Assembly (NCBI RefSeq): GCF_016102285.1 | Contig: NZ_JACFOY010000001.1 | Span: forward strand, 992,001-1,056,000 | DNA length: 64,000 bases | Origin: Bartonella sp. M0177 | GTDB lineage: Bacteria; Pseudomonadota; Alphaproteobacteria; Rhizobiales; Rhizobiaceae | Direction of reading: 5' to 3' | In this document: piece by piece, positions 9,332-22,735 of the stretch | How positions within the stretch are numbered: the first letter of the stretch is position 1 | Layout: each line of letters opens with the position of its first letter | Notes under the pieces: model-generated | Seen by the model: only the letters and a program-made list of their open reading frames with translations | Databases searched by the model: none | Told to the model about the DNA's origin: nothing | Translations under genes and position numbers: made by a program

Positions 9332-10123
9332 TTATAGTCCTAATAAGGTTCTCGTCGCCTTTGCTACATCGTTCTGCCGCATCAGACTTTCTCCGATCAG
9401 AAATGAACGAATGTTGCTTTTTTCCAATCTTTTCAGATCGTCATGGGTAAAAATGCCACTTTCCCCAACCAACAGACGATCATCAGGAACCATATGGGAA
9501 AGTCTTTCCGAATTGGCAAGATCAACTTCAAAATTGCGCAAATTGCGGTTATTGACACCGATAAGTGGTGATTTGAGTTTTAATGCCCGTTCGACTTCAG
9601 CTTCATTATGGGTTTCTATGAGAACATCCATACCAAGTTCGAATGCGGTTTCTTCCAGTGCTTTGGCCAAATTGTCATCAACCGCCGCAAGAATGATGAG
9701 GATGCAATCGGCTCCCCATGCGCGGGCTTCATAAACCTGATAGGTGTCGAAGAGAAAATCCTTTCTTAAGGCAGGAAGATTACAAGCTTTGTGTGCTGCA
9801 CGTAAAAAATCGGGAGAACCCTGAAAAGAGGGGGTATCAGTTAGAACCGAAAGACAGGCTGCCCCACCTTTTTCATAAGCTTTTGCAAGTGCCGGCGGGT
9901 CGAAATCTTCTCTGATAAGCCCCTTTGAAGGGCTCGCTTTTTTTATTTCGGCAATCAAACCGAAAAGACCTTTATCTTCCTTGGCTTTCAGTGCTTTATG
10001 AAACCCGCGTGGTTTATCGGCTTTTGCAGCCAGTTTTTTTAAGTTTTCGAGCGGCAAAGCTTCTTTAGCTTTGGCTATTTCCTTAAGTTTATAGGATTCA
10101 ATTTTCTTTAGAATATCACTCAT
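9332..10123 (-). CDS. trpC: Indole-3-glycerol phosphate synthase
   Basis: TrpC closes the indole ring from CdRP in tryptophan synthesis. It is a monofunctional TIM-barrel of 263 residues. Visible motifs are [35 protein letters not shown] and LVGESGI. I choose the ATG at 10123 (MSDILKKIE), the start typical of the family; the frame can extend to a TTG at 10135. It overlaps trpD by 8 bases. The trpD-trpC-moaC-moeA order is standard in this bacterial order. Confidence 0.95.
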   Translation of the reverse strand: MSDILKKIESYKLKEIAKAKEALPLENLKKLAAKADKPRGFHKALKAKEDKGLFGLIAEIKKASPSKGLIREDFDPPALAKAYEKGGAACLSVLTDTPSFQGSPDFLRAAHKACNLPALRKDFLFDTYQVYEARAWGADCILIILAAVDDNLAKALEETAFELGMDVLIETHNEAEVERALKLKSPLIGVNNRNLRNFEVDLANSERLSHMVPDDRLLVGESGIFTHDDLKRLEKSNIRSFLIGESLMRQNDVAKATRTLLGL

Positions 10124-11144
10124 TATTCTCACCAAGGTCGTTCGAAACCTTTATCAATTGTTCCAGCTTTTCTTTGGCTTTACCTTGATCGATACTTTGC
10201 TTGGCAATTTCGACACCTTGTTTCAGTGTGTCGGCTTTTCCGGCTATGATGAAGGCGGCGGCAGCATTCAAAAGAACAATATCACGATAAGCTCCATGTT
10301 GCCCTTCAAGAACGGCTCGCAATGCCTGTGCATTATATTGCGGATCACCACCTTTGAGGTCTGCCATTGTAACACGTTTCAAACCGGCATCCTCGGGGGT
10401 CACTGTAAAAGTGGTGAGCACGCCGTCTTTGAGAGCTGCAACATCGGTTTCGCCTGCTGTTGTCAGTTCATCCATGCCGCTGCCATGAACGACCCAAAGG
10501 GATTTCGAGCCAAGTCCCTGAAGAACTTTGGCGATAGGAACAACCCATTGGGGTGAAAAAACGCCGATCAACTGGTTCGTAACGCCGGCAGGATTGGAAA
10601 GTGGTCCGAGTATATTGAAGATGGTCCGTGTACCAAGTTCGACACGCGCAGGCCCGACATGACGCATCGCCGAGTGATGGGTTGGTGCAAACATGAAGCC
10701 TAACCCCACTTCACGGATACAGCGTCCGATCATTTCGGGAGTGGCGTCAATATTTACCCCGAGTGCTGCCAAAGCGTCGGCGGCGCCCGATTTTGACGAT
10801 AAGGCACGGTTTCCGTGTTTACCGACAGGAATACCGGCACCGGCAACGACAAATGCTGTAGCGGTCGAAACATTGTAAGAACCGGATTGATCTCCACCGG
10901 TACCGACAATATCGACAGCGCCATCTACTGAATCGACCCGCAACATTTTCTTACGCATGGATGCAACAGCACCGGTGATTTCATCAATGGTTTCGCCGCG
11001 AACCCTGAGCGACATTAAAAAACCGCCAATCTGGGCAGGCGTTGCCTGACCGGACATCATGATTGTAAAGGCTGCTTCGGCTTCATCTTTTGTGAGTGAA
11101 GCACCCGTTGCAACCTTGTTTATAAAAGGCTTAAGGTCACTCAT
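10116..11144 (-). CDS. trpD: Anthranilate phosphoribosyltransferase
   Basis: TrpD attaches phosphoribosyl to anthranilate, the second step of tryptophan synthesis. Conserved motifs are [32 protein letters not shown] and GPLSNPAG, all at the expected places in a 342-residue chain. It starts 7 bases after the stop of the foldase gene upstream and overlaps trpC. The other tryptophan genes are not in this window. Confidence 0.95.
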   Translation of the reverse strand: MSDLKPFINKVATGASLTKDEAEAAFTIMMSGQATPAQIGGFLMSLRVRGETIDEITGAVASMRKKMLRVDSVDGAVDIVGTGGDQSGSYNVSTATAFVVAGAGIPVGKHGNRALSSKSGAADALAALGVNIDATPEMIGRCIREVGLGFMFAPTHHSAMRHVGPARVELGTRTIFNILGPLSNPAGVTNQLIGVFSPQWVVPIAKVLQGLGSKSLWVVHGSGMDELTTAGETDVAALKDGVLTTFTVTPEDAGLKRVTMADLKGGDPQYNAQALRAVLEGQHGAYRDIVLLNAAAAFIIAGKADTLKQGVEIAKQSIDQGKAKEKLEQLIKVSNDLGENNE

Positions 11145-11151
11145 GATATCC

Positions 11152-13041
11152 TCACTGAAGGTTGTTGGTTATCGCTTTGAGATTCGCGATATTGGCTTTG
11201 ACAGGTGCTTTCGCATTGGCAATATCCAAAATTTCCAGACCAAGATCTGCTCCCACCATAGCATCGATATTGGTTTTTAGCTGAGGTTCGAGCGATTTGG
11301 GGTCGGTGTTCAAAGGCAGAACCGATTCTGTTACAAGATAAACAATCCGCTGGTCCTTATCGGCAGCTTTGGACACACCGCTATGCCCCTTGGGACCGGA
11401 GAAAGCCGCATTGACACCATCAGCTCCCAGAACTTCATCCGAACCGCCACGTTTAAGCCCGCGAGCAGTCTTTTTCGTCACGCCAAGCTCTCGAGCCAAA
11501 TCATCGAGTGTTTTGTGATCTTTCAATTCCTGTTCCAGTTTCGAAGCTTTCTCGTCGAGTAGTCTTTGTGTTTCCTCGGCTTTCCATAAAGTTACGACTT
11601 TATCTTTAACCTCATCCAGAGTTTGGTCACGAGCATCGACAATTTTGTCAACGCGATACCATAAGTAACCACCTCCCTTGATCGCAATGGGATCAAGATC
11701 GGCTCCTTCTGTAGCCTGAAAGATATTATCAACGAGCATAGATTGTTGTGGCAATTCACCTAACGCTTTTCCATCAGGCGTTTGGGCCTTTGAATCAATC
11801 GTAATCTTCCGCAAATCGAGCTTATATTGTTTTGCAAGCTCATCGAGCGATGCCCCTTCGAAACGGGCATTTTCAATGGCATCGTGATTATCGCGCATAG
11901 CATTTGCAGCATTTTCCTTGGCTAATCTATTGCGGATATCCGGTTCGGCTTTTTCCAATGGAGTTGGACCTTGCGGTGTAATTTTTACAACACGCATGAT
12001 GACCGGTCCTTCAAGATCGTTGATGACATCACTGACCTTGTTTAATTCCAGCTCGAAAATGTCTCTTGCAATGGTCGACGAGAAACCGGTTTTTGCTGCG
12101 GGACCTTTGGTAATGTCTTCCAGTGTTTTATGTTCTGCACTCACAAGATCTTCGAAAGTTCCTCCATCGCGGAGCTTGGCGGCAGCATTGTCTGCTTGCT
12201 CTCTCGTTTTGAAGCGCAATATTTGAACCGTTCGTTCCTCGGGTGACATGAAACGAGAAGCATTGCGAGTATAATAGTCCTTGATTTCATCCTCGGAAAT
12301 ATCGGCAGGTTTAAGCAAGCTTTCCGGTGTCATTTCCATTAAAGTGACTTGACGATATTCCGGCGCGTGAAATTCGGCCTTATGGGCGTCAAACGACTTT
12401 TGCAATTGTTCGGAAGTGGGGTCTTTAATTTCGCCAATTTCTTTTTTCGTCACAAGAAGATAATCGACGGAGCGTGTTTCGTTGCGGTAATTCAGGAGTG
12501 CAGAGTAAAATACGTCGGGTGCAGCCATGTCGTTGACTGCGGAATAGATAAGCTGGTTACGTTTCTCTTTACCGGCCAGGTAGTCAATAAAATCAGCCTC
12601 GGGAAGACCCTCTTGTTTGAGGTAGCTCAGAAAAATGTTGCGATCGAATTGCCCTTGCTGTTGAAAAAAACGGTCGGCACCTATGGCGCGGGCAATACCA
12701 TCTTTTGAGACGCCGATTTTCATCAGCCGAACTTGCTCGTCGAGCAATACATCCTGCTGAAGCTGGCTAAGCGCCATTTGAGGAAGACCGTATTGCTTGG
12801 CTTCGGCTTCGGAAAGCAGACGTGGTAGCTGATTGGTACCAGAAAAAAGCTTGATCTGATCTTGCAAGGCCAATCTGTAAGTATTGGCTTTGATTGTGGA
12901 TTTTCCCGATGTGAACAAGTCATGTCCACTGGTTCTTCTTAATTCCGGCACTCCCCATAAAAGGACAAAGCATAGAACAAGCAAACCGAGGAAAACCTTG
13001 GCAATCCAAGAATTGACAGCACTTCGTATTGTATCAAGCAT
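11152..13041 (-). CDS. SurA/PpiD-like periplasmic peptidyl-prolyl isomerase
   Basis: A 629-residue periplasmic chaperone anchored by one N-terminal membrane helix (about residues 13-32, [15 protein letters not shown]). It contains a SurA-N-like chaperone region, a central parvulin-type domain (about residues 265-370, including the [14 protein letters not shown] segment) and a second degenerate parvulin-like part. This layout matches PpiD, which helps proteins leave the Sec channel and fold outside the membrane. It is first in the operon with trpD, trpC, moaC and moeA, an arrangement conserved in this order. Divergent to tpiA across a 160-base spacer. Confidence 0.85.
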   Translation of the reverse strand: MLDTIRSAVNSWIAKVFLGLLVLCFVLLWGVPELRRTSGHDLFTSGKSTIKANTYRLALQDQIKLFSGTNQLPRLLSEAEAKQYGLPQMALSQLQQDVLLDEQVRLMKIGVSKDGIARAIGADRFFQQQGQFDRNIFLSYLKQEGLPEADFIDYLAGKEKRNQLIYSAVNDMAAPDVFYSALLNYRNETRSVDYLLVTKKEIGEIKDPTSEQLQKSFDAHKAEFHAPEYRQVTLMEMTPESLLKPADISEDEIKDYYTRNASRFMSPEERTVQILRFKTREQADNAAAKLRDGGTFEDLVSAEHKTLEDITKGPAAKTGFSSTIARDIFELELNKVSDVINDLEGPVIMRVVKITPQGPTPLEKAEPDIRNRLAKENAANAMRDNHDAIENARFEGASLDELAKQYKLDLRKITIDSKAQTPDGKALGELPQQSMLVDNIFQATEGADLDPIAIKGGGYLWYRVDKIVDARDQTLDEVKDKVVTLWKAEETQRLLDEKASKLEQELKDHKTLDDLARELGVTKKTARGLKRGGSDEVLGADGVNAAFSGPKGHSGVSKAADKDQRIVYLVTESVLPLNTDPKSLEPQLKTNIDAMVGADLGLEILDIANAKAPVKANIANLKAITNNLQ

Positions 13042-13201
13042 CGGCGAATTCCGTTTTAATTGGCTTCATTTAAGCAACAAGCTCTGATAGGATGTGCAAC
13101 AAAGGCGCACAATATGCAAGGTTTAACACTTGCTTTAGTGGTGTAATTTGTTAGTTAAGGCTATTAATGCGCTGTTTTAAGACTGTTATTGAGGAAAAAT
13201 C

Positions 13202-13966
13202 ATGACACCGAATGTTAGACCGCTCGTCGCAGGAAATTGGAAAATGAATGGCACTGGCGAATCTCTTGCCGAGTTGCGGGCAATTTCCGCTGGTGTTAAT
13301 TCGGATCTCGGACGTTTATTCGAAGCATTAATTTGTGTACCGGCTACTTTGCTCTCCAGAGCCGCCGACAGTCTTGATGGCGAAAAACTCCTTCTCGGCG
13401 GAGAGGATTGCCACACCGCCGATTTTGGTGCCCATACCGGAGATATTTCCGCTCCCATGCTCAAAGAGGCCGGAGCGAGCTACGTCATTGTCGGCCATTC
13501 GGAAAGACGTAATGACCACCATGAAAGCAATGATCTTGTTCGGCAAAAAGCCGAAGCGGCATGGCGAGCCGGTTTGGTTTCAATAATTTGTGTTGGCGAA
13601 AAACTTGAAGAACGCGAAAGCGGAAAGACACTTGATGTCATTGAAAAACAATTGGCTGGTTCTGTCCCCGATCATGCAACACCGCAAAATACCGTGATCG
13701 CTTATGAACCGGTTTGGGCAATTGGTACCGGTAAAACACCGACAGCTAAAGACGTTGGTGAAGTCCACGAATTTATGCGCAACAAGCTGGTTGCCCGTTT
13801 TGGACAATCGGGAAAACTCTTCCGTTTGCTTTATGGTGGCTCCGTCAAGCCTGATAATGCTGTTGAGTTATTGGGCGTTAATAATGTCGACGGTGCGCTG
13901 GTCGGTGGGGCAAGCTTGAAGGCCAATGATTTTCTGGCAATTTGCGGCGCTTATCGGAAATTATAG
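13202..13966 (+). CDS. tpiA: Triosephosphate isomerase
   Basis: Interconverts dihydroxyacetone phosphate and glyceraldehyde-3-phosphate. The 254-residue TIM barrel shows GNWKMNG with the catalytic Lys, VGHSERR with the catalytic His, [12 protein letters not shown] with the catalytic Glu, and the phosphate-binding [20 protein letters not shown] precedes the ATG. Followed by secG with an 81-base gap, the usual order here. Confidence 0.97.
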   Translation: MTPNVRPLVAGNWKMNGTGESLAELRAISAGVNSDLGRLFEALICVPATLLSRAADSLDGEKLLLGGEDCHTADFGAHTGDISAPMLKEAGASYVIVGHSERRNDHHESNDLVRQKAEAAWRAGLVSIICVGEKLEERESGKTLDVIEKQLAGSVPDHATPQNTVIAYEPVWAIGTGKTPTAKDVGEVHEFMRNKLVARFGQSGKLFRLLYGGSVKPDNAVELLGVNNVDGALVGGASLKANDFLAICGAYRKL

Positions 13967-14047
13967 TTGAAGATTTTTGTCTTGCCTCTTGGATTATGTA
14001 AAAATTACGTGTAAACAGCCGCGAACGGTAATAATAGAGCAGAGCTT

Positions 14048-14557
14048 ATGCAGACAGTATTGATTGTCATTCATCTTTTAATTGTCATCGCACTTGTCGG
14101 CGTTGTATTGATACAGCGTTCCGAAGGCGGCGGCTTGGGCATTGGCGGTGGTTCAGGCTTTATGACAGCACGCGGTACAAAAAACGCGCTGACACGGCTG
14201 ACGGCAATTCTTGCACTCTGTTTTTTTGCAACATCGATTGCTCTTGTGGTTTTGGATAGTGTTTCGAACCCTGCTGCCGATATTATCAATCGTATTCCTG
14301 CGAAGGATACAAAAGCTCCGACTCAAAATACACCGTCGACGACATCCGGACAGATACCGACGGGCCAGGGTGAGACACCGGCAAATAACGCAAATCAGCC
14401 GGCAGGTTCTGACCAGTCTGGTGGTAAAGGTCAGACGGATGGTCAAAGCACGACAACGCCGGATGCCCAAAAATCTTCCACAGATGGCAATAAATCAGCT
14501 CCGGTTATGGAAAATCCGGTGCCGCAGCAACAGGAAAATCCGGTTCCAAACAACTAA
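14048..14557 (+). CDS. secG: Preprotein translocase subunit SecG with long C-terminal tail
   Basis: SecG is a small SecYEG partner with two membrane helices (about residues 3-21 and 53-73) separated by the conserved loop IQRSEGGGLG-GGGSGFMTARG. The tail from about residue 80 to 169 is a low-complexity stretch rich in Pro, Gln, Thr, Asn and Gly. This makes the protein clearly longer than the classical SecG of about 110 residues. Such tails are usual in this order. Lies between tpiA and pyrG. Confidence 0.93.
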   Translation: MQTVLIVIHLLIVIALVGVVLIQRSEGGGLGIGGGSGFMTARGTKNALTRLTAILALCFFATSIALVVLDSVSNPAADIINRIPAKDTKAPTQNTPSTTSGQIPTGQGETPANNANQPAGSDQSGGKGQTDGQSTTTPDAQKSSTDGNKSAPVMENPVPQQQENPVPNN

Positions 14558-14609
14558 ACAACGGTTTGTTGCGTGGTTTTGATATTCCGGTTGATCAGGT
14601 ACAGAAAAT

Positions 14610-14638
14610 AAAGGGCGGTTTTCGCCCTTTTATTTTTT
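14610..14638 (+). terminator. Rho-independent terminator after secG
   Basis: An 8-bp stem AAAGGGCG/CGCCCTTT with a 5-base loop and a following T-rich tract. Confidence 0.92.
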
Positions 14639-15148
14639 GAACTACTCGTTTGTTTCATGCTGAATTTTTAGGCTCAAAAAAATTATTGAAAAATTTTATA
14701 GTAGTTCGTTCGATCAATTAAATATTTTTTACAGATGGATAAATTCTTTAGCCAATCGGGAAATCGGGTTTAAAATTTTCTGTCAGGCTAACCGAAGCAA
14801 GGCTAGTGTTATTTGAAAAAGAGCGGGCAGGGCATCAGGAAAACAAATCGAATGTCTATGCAAAACTCTTCGTGTGGCGTTCTGACCATGGATTTTAACC
14901 TTGTTTGCTCTGGCGCTTGCCAGAGCGAAATATTACTTGGTTAAAATGTCTTTTAGTTAAACAAATGGAAAAAAATTCCAAATCTTAACAAAGTGTTGCA
15001 TGACTGCCATAGCAGCCAATCAACTTTTATGGCGCTACTTGAAAAAGATTGAGGACAAACAAATTTGGTCGTATGAACAGCAACAGTGTTGCTAAAACCG
15101 AATTTGTTGTAAAACCTCTCGAACTTTCATCGCGGAATTGAAGTTGAA
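14639..15148 (+). other. Gene-free spacer between secG and the L,D-transpeptidase
   Basis: About 510 bases without a convincing reading frame. The one clear structure is a perfect 8-bp stem-loop GCTCTGGC-GCTT-GCCAGAGC at 14907-14926, with no T tract on either strand. The rest is AT-rich and probably holds the promoter of the transpeptidase gene. Confidence 0.5.
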
Positions 15149-15781
15149 ATGATCCACCGTTTATTGATTGCCGGTTTTTCCGGCTTGTTTTTTTTGTCAG
15201 GTAATGCTGCCTTTTCAGAAGAAATTGCTGATAGCGATGATGCCGGTAATGCGCAAGTCGCATCGGTTGCACCCGTTGGACATATTCAGATACCAACTGT
15301 AAAAAGCTACAATGTACCGGAAAAATATCGTCCGCAGACTGTATCCTTCTCCGGTTATAAACCGGGGACGATTGTTATCGATCCCAAGAATTATTTCCTT
15401 TATCTGATCGAGACACCGACAACAGCAAGGCGTTACGGAATTGCTGTTGGTAAAATCGGGCTTCAGTTCAAAGGAACAGCCAATATTCGTTTTAAACGGG
15501 AATGGCCACGTTGGATTCCGACAAAAGATATGGTCAAGCGCAGTCCCGAACATTACGCAAAATTTGCCAATGGTATGGATGGCGGGCCGGGAAATCCGCT
15601 CGGAGCACGTGCACTTTATCTCTGGCAGGGGAACAAAGACACCTATATTCGTATTCACGGGACAGTCCAGCCTTGGACAATCGGTTCTTCTGCTTCCAAT
15701 GGCTGCTTCCGTATGATCAACGATGACGTGCTTGATCTTTATGATCGGGTCGATGTCGGTACAGAAGTTGTTGTGCTTTGA
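15149..15781 (+). CDS. Secreted L,D-transpeptidase (YkuD family)
   Basis: A periplasmic enzyme that forms 3-3 cross-links in peptidoglycan or attaches proteins to it. It has a signal peptide (residues 1-24, ending near GNAAFSEE), followed by a YkuD domain at about residues 70-210. The catalytic signature is IRIHGT, followed by SNGCFRM with Cys186 as nucleophile. The usual His of SHGC is Asn here. The 210-residue length is normal. There is no strong ribosome site near the ATG at 15149, so the exact start is uncertain. It stands alone between secG and pyrG with its own terminator. Confidence 0.9.
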   Translation: MIHRLLIAGFSGLFFLSGNAAFSEEIADSDDAGNAQVASVAPVGHIQIPTVKSYNVPEKYRPQTVSFSGYKPGTIVIDPKNYFLYLIETPTTARRYGIAVGKIGLQFKGTANIRFKREWPRWIPTKDMVKRSPEHYAKFANGMDGGPGNPLGARALYLWQGNKDTYIRIHGTVQPWTIGSSASNGCFRMINDDVLDLYDRVDVGTEVVVL

Positions 15782-15805
15782 AACTGTAAAAAATCTACTC
15801 TTAAC

Positions 15806-15832
15806 AGCCCCGTTTAATACGGGGCTTTTTTG
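15806..15832 (+). terminator. Rho-independent terminator after L,D-transpeptidase
   Basis: An 8-bp stem AGCCCCGT/ACGGGGCT with a 5-base loop and a run of six T. Confidence 0.93.
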
Positions 15833-15958
15833 TTAATAAAAACAATGACTTATTTTGAAAAAGCGAATCAGTTTTTCAAGTCTTGGACAGCTTTTAGTCT
15901 GAAAATCTGCATAGAACATGAAAATAGGGGCTTTCGGGTAGCTCTTCGAGAATCGTAA

Positions 15959-17662
<1,704 letters not shown>

Positions 17663-17708
17663 TAAGGGCGATCGGTTTTATATCGTAATCGTTTTTGATA
17701 TTTGAATT

Positions 17709-17744
17709 TTGCAAAGTTCCAATAGGAACTTTGCAATTTTTTTT
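17709..17744 (+). terminator. Rho-independent terminator after pyrG
   Basis: A perfect 12-bp stem TTGCAAAGTTCC/GGAACTTTGCAA with a 4-base loop and a run of eight T. Confidence 0.95.
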
Positions 17745-18103
17745 GGCAGTAAATAATTTTGCGGATTGTTTGATACGTTAAAATTATACCGGATTATAGT
17801 GATCATTTGTCTGCTATAACGCATTGATCTATTGTGTTATTTTGCATCGTTAACCGGTTTTCGAATTGCTTCTTTTTTCCTAAAAAAACGGAACCGGATA
17901 TTTTGATATTGACCGTTTTATTCTCGGTCACAGTTTTAAAATTTCCCGGATTGATGCGTTCTTTTATACTAAGTTACCGTAAGCAGACGATTGTTGCTTT
18001 TGAACGGTGTTTGAAAACAATCATATTGAATAGACTGTGTTTTTTAAGGTAAGGTCTGACAATCAGCAAAAATCATATGAAAATGATTAGATTAGAGGAC
18101 TAG
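17745..18103 (+). other. Gene-free spacer upstream of kdsA
   Basis: About 360 AT-rich bases. A small dyad TGACCG/CGGTCA (17910-17915 and 17925-17930) is present. A 72-codon frame at 17834 has no ribosome site or recognisable domain, and I regard it as chance. The kdsA promoter probably lies here. Confidence 0.4.
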
Positions 18104-18937
18104 ATGACGAAACCGAATAGCACTGTCTCTGTAGGAAATGTTGTATTTTCCAATAGTGCGCCGCTTTCAATTATTGCGGGGCCATGTCAGATGGAAAGCC
18201 GTGAACATGCATTTGATATGGCGGGTAAGATAAAAGAGATTGCAGAAAAACTGGGTATTGGTGTTGTTTATAAGTCGAGTTTTGACAAGGCAAATCGTAC
18301 GTCTTTGAACAGCAAGCGTGGCATCGGCCTTGAAAAGGCTATGGACGTTTTTGATGACTTGAAACGGGAATTCAATATTCCTGTATTGACGGATATTCAT
18401 ACAGAAGAACAATGTGCACTTGTTGCTCCTCATGTTGATGTTTTACAAATTCCCGCATTTTTGTGTCGTCAAACCGATCTTCTGGTGGCAGCAGCAAAAA
18501 CCGGCCGCGTTATCAATGTAAAAAAAGGTCAGTTTCTCGCCCCGTGGGATATGAAAAATGTTCTGGCCAAAATTACGGAGAGCGGAAATCCCAATGTTAT
18601 GGCTTGTGAGCGGGGTGTCTCGTTCGGTTATAATACGTTGATTTCGGATATGCGGGCATTGCCGATTATGGCACAATTCGGCTCGCCGGTTATTTTTGAT
18701 GCCACCCATTCTGTCCAGCAACCGGGCGGGCAGGGCACATCTTCGGGAGGACAACGAGAATTTGTTGAAACGCTTGCACGTGCGGCTGTAGCGGTTGGTG
18801 TTGCCGGTGTTTTTCTGGAAACACATCAGGATCCGGATCATGCTCCGTCTGATGGGCCGAATATGGTCAAGCTCGAAAATTTGCCGAATCTGTTGGAAAC
18901 ATTGATGGCGTTTGACCGGTTGGCAAAAAAGCTTTAA
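18104..18937 (+). CDS. kdsA: 3-deoxy-8-phosphooctulonate synthase
   Basis: KdsA condenses phosphoenolpyruvate with arabinose-5-phosphate to Kdo-8-phosphate, needed for the lipopolysaccharide inner core. The 277-residue TIM barrel shows [42 protein letters not shown] and [17 protein letters not shown] lies before the ATG. It sits between pyrG and eno in the conserved order. The gene shows that the organism makes Kdo and thus an LPS core. Confidence 0.97.
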   Translation: MTKPNSTVSVGNVVFSNSAPLSIIAGPCQMESREHAFDMAGKIKEIAEKLGIGVVYKSSFDKANRTSLNSKRGIGLEKAMDVFDDLKREFNIPVLTDIHTEEQCALVAPHVDVLQIPAFLCRQTDLLVAAAKTGRVINVKKGQFLAPWDMKNVLAKITESGNPNVMACERGVSFGYNTLISDMRALPIMAQFGSPVIFDATHSVQQPGGQGTSSGGQREFVETLARAAVAVGVAGVFLETHQDPDHAPSDGPNMVKLENLPNLLETLMAFDRLAKKL

Positions 18938-19011
18938 TCGATTTTATGAGATGTTAGGTATTCCCTCGCAAAGAGAGTTTGTCTAATCATTAAAGAACTA
19001 ACGAACCCTGA

Positions 19012-20304
<1,293 letters not shown>

Positions 20305-20334
20305 TTGAAAACCGGCTATCGCAATTTTGATCTT

Positions 20335-20364
20335 AAAGAGCGGGCATTATGTCCGCTCTTTTTT
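20335..20364 (+). terminator. Rho-independent terminator after eno
   Basis: An 11-bp stem (20335-20345 with 20351-20361, one G-T pair) with a 5-base loop, ending in a T run. Confidence 0.92.
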
Positions 20365-20511
20365 GCGTTCTTGAGACTCGTTTTTTCTAGTTTGTTACTT
20401 ATTTAATCGGGTAATCTTAACTCATCGGATTTGAATTTAAAAAAAGTGCAAAATTGATTGCCGATCAGATTGGTGATTTTGCAACTTGTCACGCAAAGAT
20501 CAGGAGTTTTT

Positions 20512-20922
20512 ATGCGCGGTTCGATTATAAGTTACTCAAGGAACAAAGGTCTTATCTCGGGAGCCGATAACAACCGTTACGAATTCACGCGGCTTGACTG
20601 GAGCGGGCAAGGCGAACCGTCGGCCGGAATCAAGGTTGATTTTGTGGCAGAAGGCGCGATCGCCAAAAATATCTTTCCCTTAAGCATTGATAGCAAGCAT
20701 TCGAAAGTCGTTATGGCAATCGTATGCTGGTTCTTCGGGATTTTCGGAGTTCATCGTTTTATGGTCGGAAAAATTGGTACTGGCGTATTGATGCTTCTGC
20801 TTACGGTCACAGTTATCGGTTCGATCATTTCGTTTATTTGGTCAATTATCGATTTTATTCTGATCCTTATGGGGAAATTCAAAGATAAAGACGGAAATCC
20901 GATCACAAGCGAATATCTTTGA
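20512..20922 (+). CDS. TM2 domain protein with cold-shock-like N-terminal domain
   Basis: A 136-residue inner-membrane protein. Residues 1-60 form a small beta-rich domain (GSIISYSRNKGLISGADNNRYEF) similar to the oligonucleotide-fold part often joined to TM2. Residues 65-125 hold the TM2 pair of helices with the motif FGIFGVHRFMVGKIGTG and a D-rich end. AGGAG lies six bases before the ATG at 20512; an upstream extension to 20458 has no such site. Function of TM2 proteins in bacteria is not established. It has its own transcription unit between eno and ftsB. Confidence 0.85.
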   Translation: MRGSIISYSRNKGLISGADNNRYEFTRLDWSGQGEPSAGIKVDFVAEGAIAKNIFPLSIDSKHSKVVMAIVCWFFGIFGVHRFMVGKIGTGVLMLLLTVTVIGSIISFIWSIIDFILILMGKFKDKDGNPITSEYL

Positions 20923-21215
20923 CTTGGAAATAATCGCTGGAAAGGTCAACACCGGAAAACAGAGGTGAATATTTTCGGGATTATCTGTCAGGCAATGAAC
21001 TTTGTGAAGTTTGTCTTTTGATGTGTCTGCACGAGATAAGTGGTCGAGATAGCACTGGTTAAAATGTCTATAACGTTTATTTTTTAAAATGCCAAAATTC
21101 CAACCGGCAATGGCTTTTTGTCATTTTGTTTTCAGGAATTTGGCCTTCCGGTAATCTATCTTTAATAAAAATCATGCATCAATGATTTAAGTTCGATAGG
21201 GACAGAAATGCTGAA

Positions 21216-21548
21216 ATGATGTGGACGAAACAGAAACGCAGATCAATCAAGGGGCGCTTTATATTGCCCCTTATGACGATTGGTGTGCTGAGCTATTTTG
21301 GTTACCACATTTATCACGGTGAATATGGTTTATATTCTCGTGTCAAAGTAGAACAACATATCGACAGCCTCAACAACGAGTTGAAATCGCTTGAAGAGCA
21401 GCGCAAAGGAATAGAAAAAAAGGTTTCGCTTTTAAAAGACGGTCATATAGAACGTGATATGCTTGATGAATATGCTCGCAAAAATCTTAATCTTTCGAAG
21501 CCGAATGAATTTGTTATCTTGACGGGTCAAGGCGATTTGTCAAAATAG
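21216..21548 (+). CDS. ftsB: Septum formation initiator FtsB/DivIC family protein
   Basis: A 110-residue bitopic division protein. It has an N-terminal membrane helix (about residues 14-31), followed by a heptad-rich coiled coil (residues 42-75, LNNELKSLEEQRKGIEKKVSLL) and the conserved MLDEYARKNLNLSKPNEFVIL end. It belongs to the FtsB-FtsL-FtsQ complex that activates septal cell-wall synthesis. The place between eno and pdhA is conserved in this order. An ATG at 21219 is an equal alternative start. Confidence 0.88.
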   Translation: MMWTKQKRRSIKGRFILPLMTIGVLSYFGYHIYHGEYGLYSRVKVEQHIDSLNNELKSLEEQRKGIEKKVSLLKDGHIERDMLDEYARKNLNLSKPNEFVILTGQGDLSK

Positions 21549-21677
21549 AAAAATTCTGTTTATTTCCTAAAAAATAAATATATCAATACCTTACACGAAT
21601 TTTTACAAACATTTATAGTGCTTGTAACTTTGGCGGGGAAAGCGTATTTTTTAAAACACCAATTAAGGGAGTTTAAT

Positions 21678-22718
21678 ATGGCAGCACGGGCTAAAAAAAC
21701 TTCTGCGAAAAAAACGCAGACCGTATTAACCAATACCGCCAGATCACCTGAGCCGGCGGAATTCACCAAAGAAGAAGAACTTCAGTTTTATCATGATATG
21801 CTTTTAATCCGACGGTTTGAAGAAAAAGCCGGTCAGCTTTATGGCATGGGCGTTATTGGCGGCTTTTGTCACCTCTATATCGGACAAGAAGCGGTCGTAA
21901 CCGGAACTGTCAAAGCAATAAAACAAGGCGATCAGGTGATCACCTCCTATCGTGATCATGGACATATGTTGGCAACAGGCATGAACCCGCGCGGTGTTAT
22001 GGCTGAACTAGCCGGTCGCAAAGATGGCTTTTCCAAAGGGAAGGGCGGTTCGATGCATATGTTTTCCAAGGAAAAGAACTTTTTTGGCGGGCATGGTATC
22101 GTTGGTGCACAGGTGCCGATTGGAACGGGATTGGCTTTTTCCAATAAATATCTTGGGCGGGATAATGTAACGCTTGTTTATTTCGGTGACGGCGCGGCCA
22201 ATCAGGGGCAGGTTTATGAGAGCTTCAATATGGCTTCGCTTTGGAAACTTCCCGTCGTTTATGTTATCGAAAACAACCAATATGCCATGGGAACGGCAGT
22301 TTCCCGTGCTTCTGCCGAGACCGATTTTTCACGTCGTGGTTTGTCTTTCGAAATACCCGGTTATGTTGTCGATGGTATGGATGTTTGTGCTGTAAAATCG
22401 GCAGCCGATGAGGCTGTTGCATGGGCACGTTCAGGCAAAGGCCCGATTATTCTCGACATGCAGACCTATCGTTATCGTGGTCACTCTATGTCGGATCCGG
22501 CCAAATATCGCACCAAAGAAGAGGTGGAAAAGGTCAAGACCGAACATGATCCGATCAATCAGGTGAAGAACCGCTGTATCAAAAAGGGTTGGGCAACAGA
22601 AGACGAATTGAAAGACATTGACAAAAAGGTTCGTGCTACCGTTGCTGATGCGGCAGATTTTGCTGAAAATGATCCCGAGCCGGATGTATCCGAGCTCTAT
22701 ACCGATGTTCTTCTTTAA
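21678..22718 (+). CDS. pdhA: Pyruvate dehydrogenase E1 component, alpha subunit
   Basis: E1-alpha binds thiamine diphosphate and decarboxylates pyruvate together with E1-beta. The 346-residue protein shows the thiamine-binding [23 protein letters not shown] block (GDG...N), the phosphorylation-loop-like [16 protein letters not shown], and [21 protein letters not shown]. The start at 21678 has AAGGGAG upstream and gives the usual N-terminus with a Lys/Ala-rich extension. First of the operon pdhA-pdhB-pdhC-SGNH-lpdA. Confidence 0.96.
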   Translation: MAARAKKTSAKKTQTVLTNTARSPEPAEFTKEEELQFYHDMLLIRRFEEKAGQLYGMGVIGGFCHLYIGQEAVVTGTVKAIKQGDQVITSYRDHGHMLATGMNPRGVMAELAGRKDGFSKGKGGSMHMFSKEKNFFGGHGIVGAQVPIGTGLAFSNKYLGRDNVTLVYFGDGAANQGQVYESFNMASLWKLPVVYVIENNQYAMGTAVSRASAETDFSRRGLSFEIPGYVVDGMDVCAVKSAADEAVAWARSGKGPIILDMQTYRYRGHSMSDPAKYRTKEEVEKVKTEHDPINQVKNRCIKKGWATEDELKDIDKKVRATVADAADFAENDPEPDVSELYTDVLL

Positions 22719-22735
22719 TAGCGAGGAAAGCGACT

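Noticed and set aside
14938-14951. 14-base repeat TGGTTAAAATGTCT shared with 21056-21069
   Set aside because: Only two copies, both in AT-rich spacers, with no flanking similarity; this can occur by chance.
17834-18052. A 72-codon frame upstream of kdsA
   Set aside because: No ribosome site, odd Phe/Leu/Cys-rich composition and no known motif; it lies in a likely promoter region.
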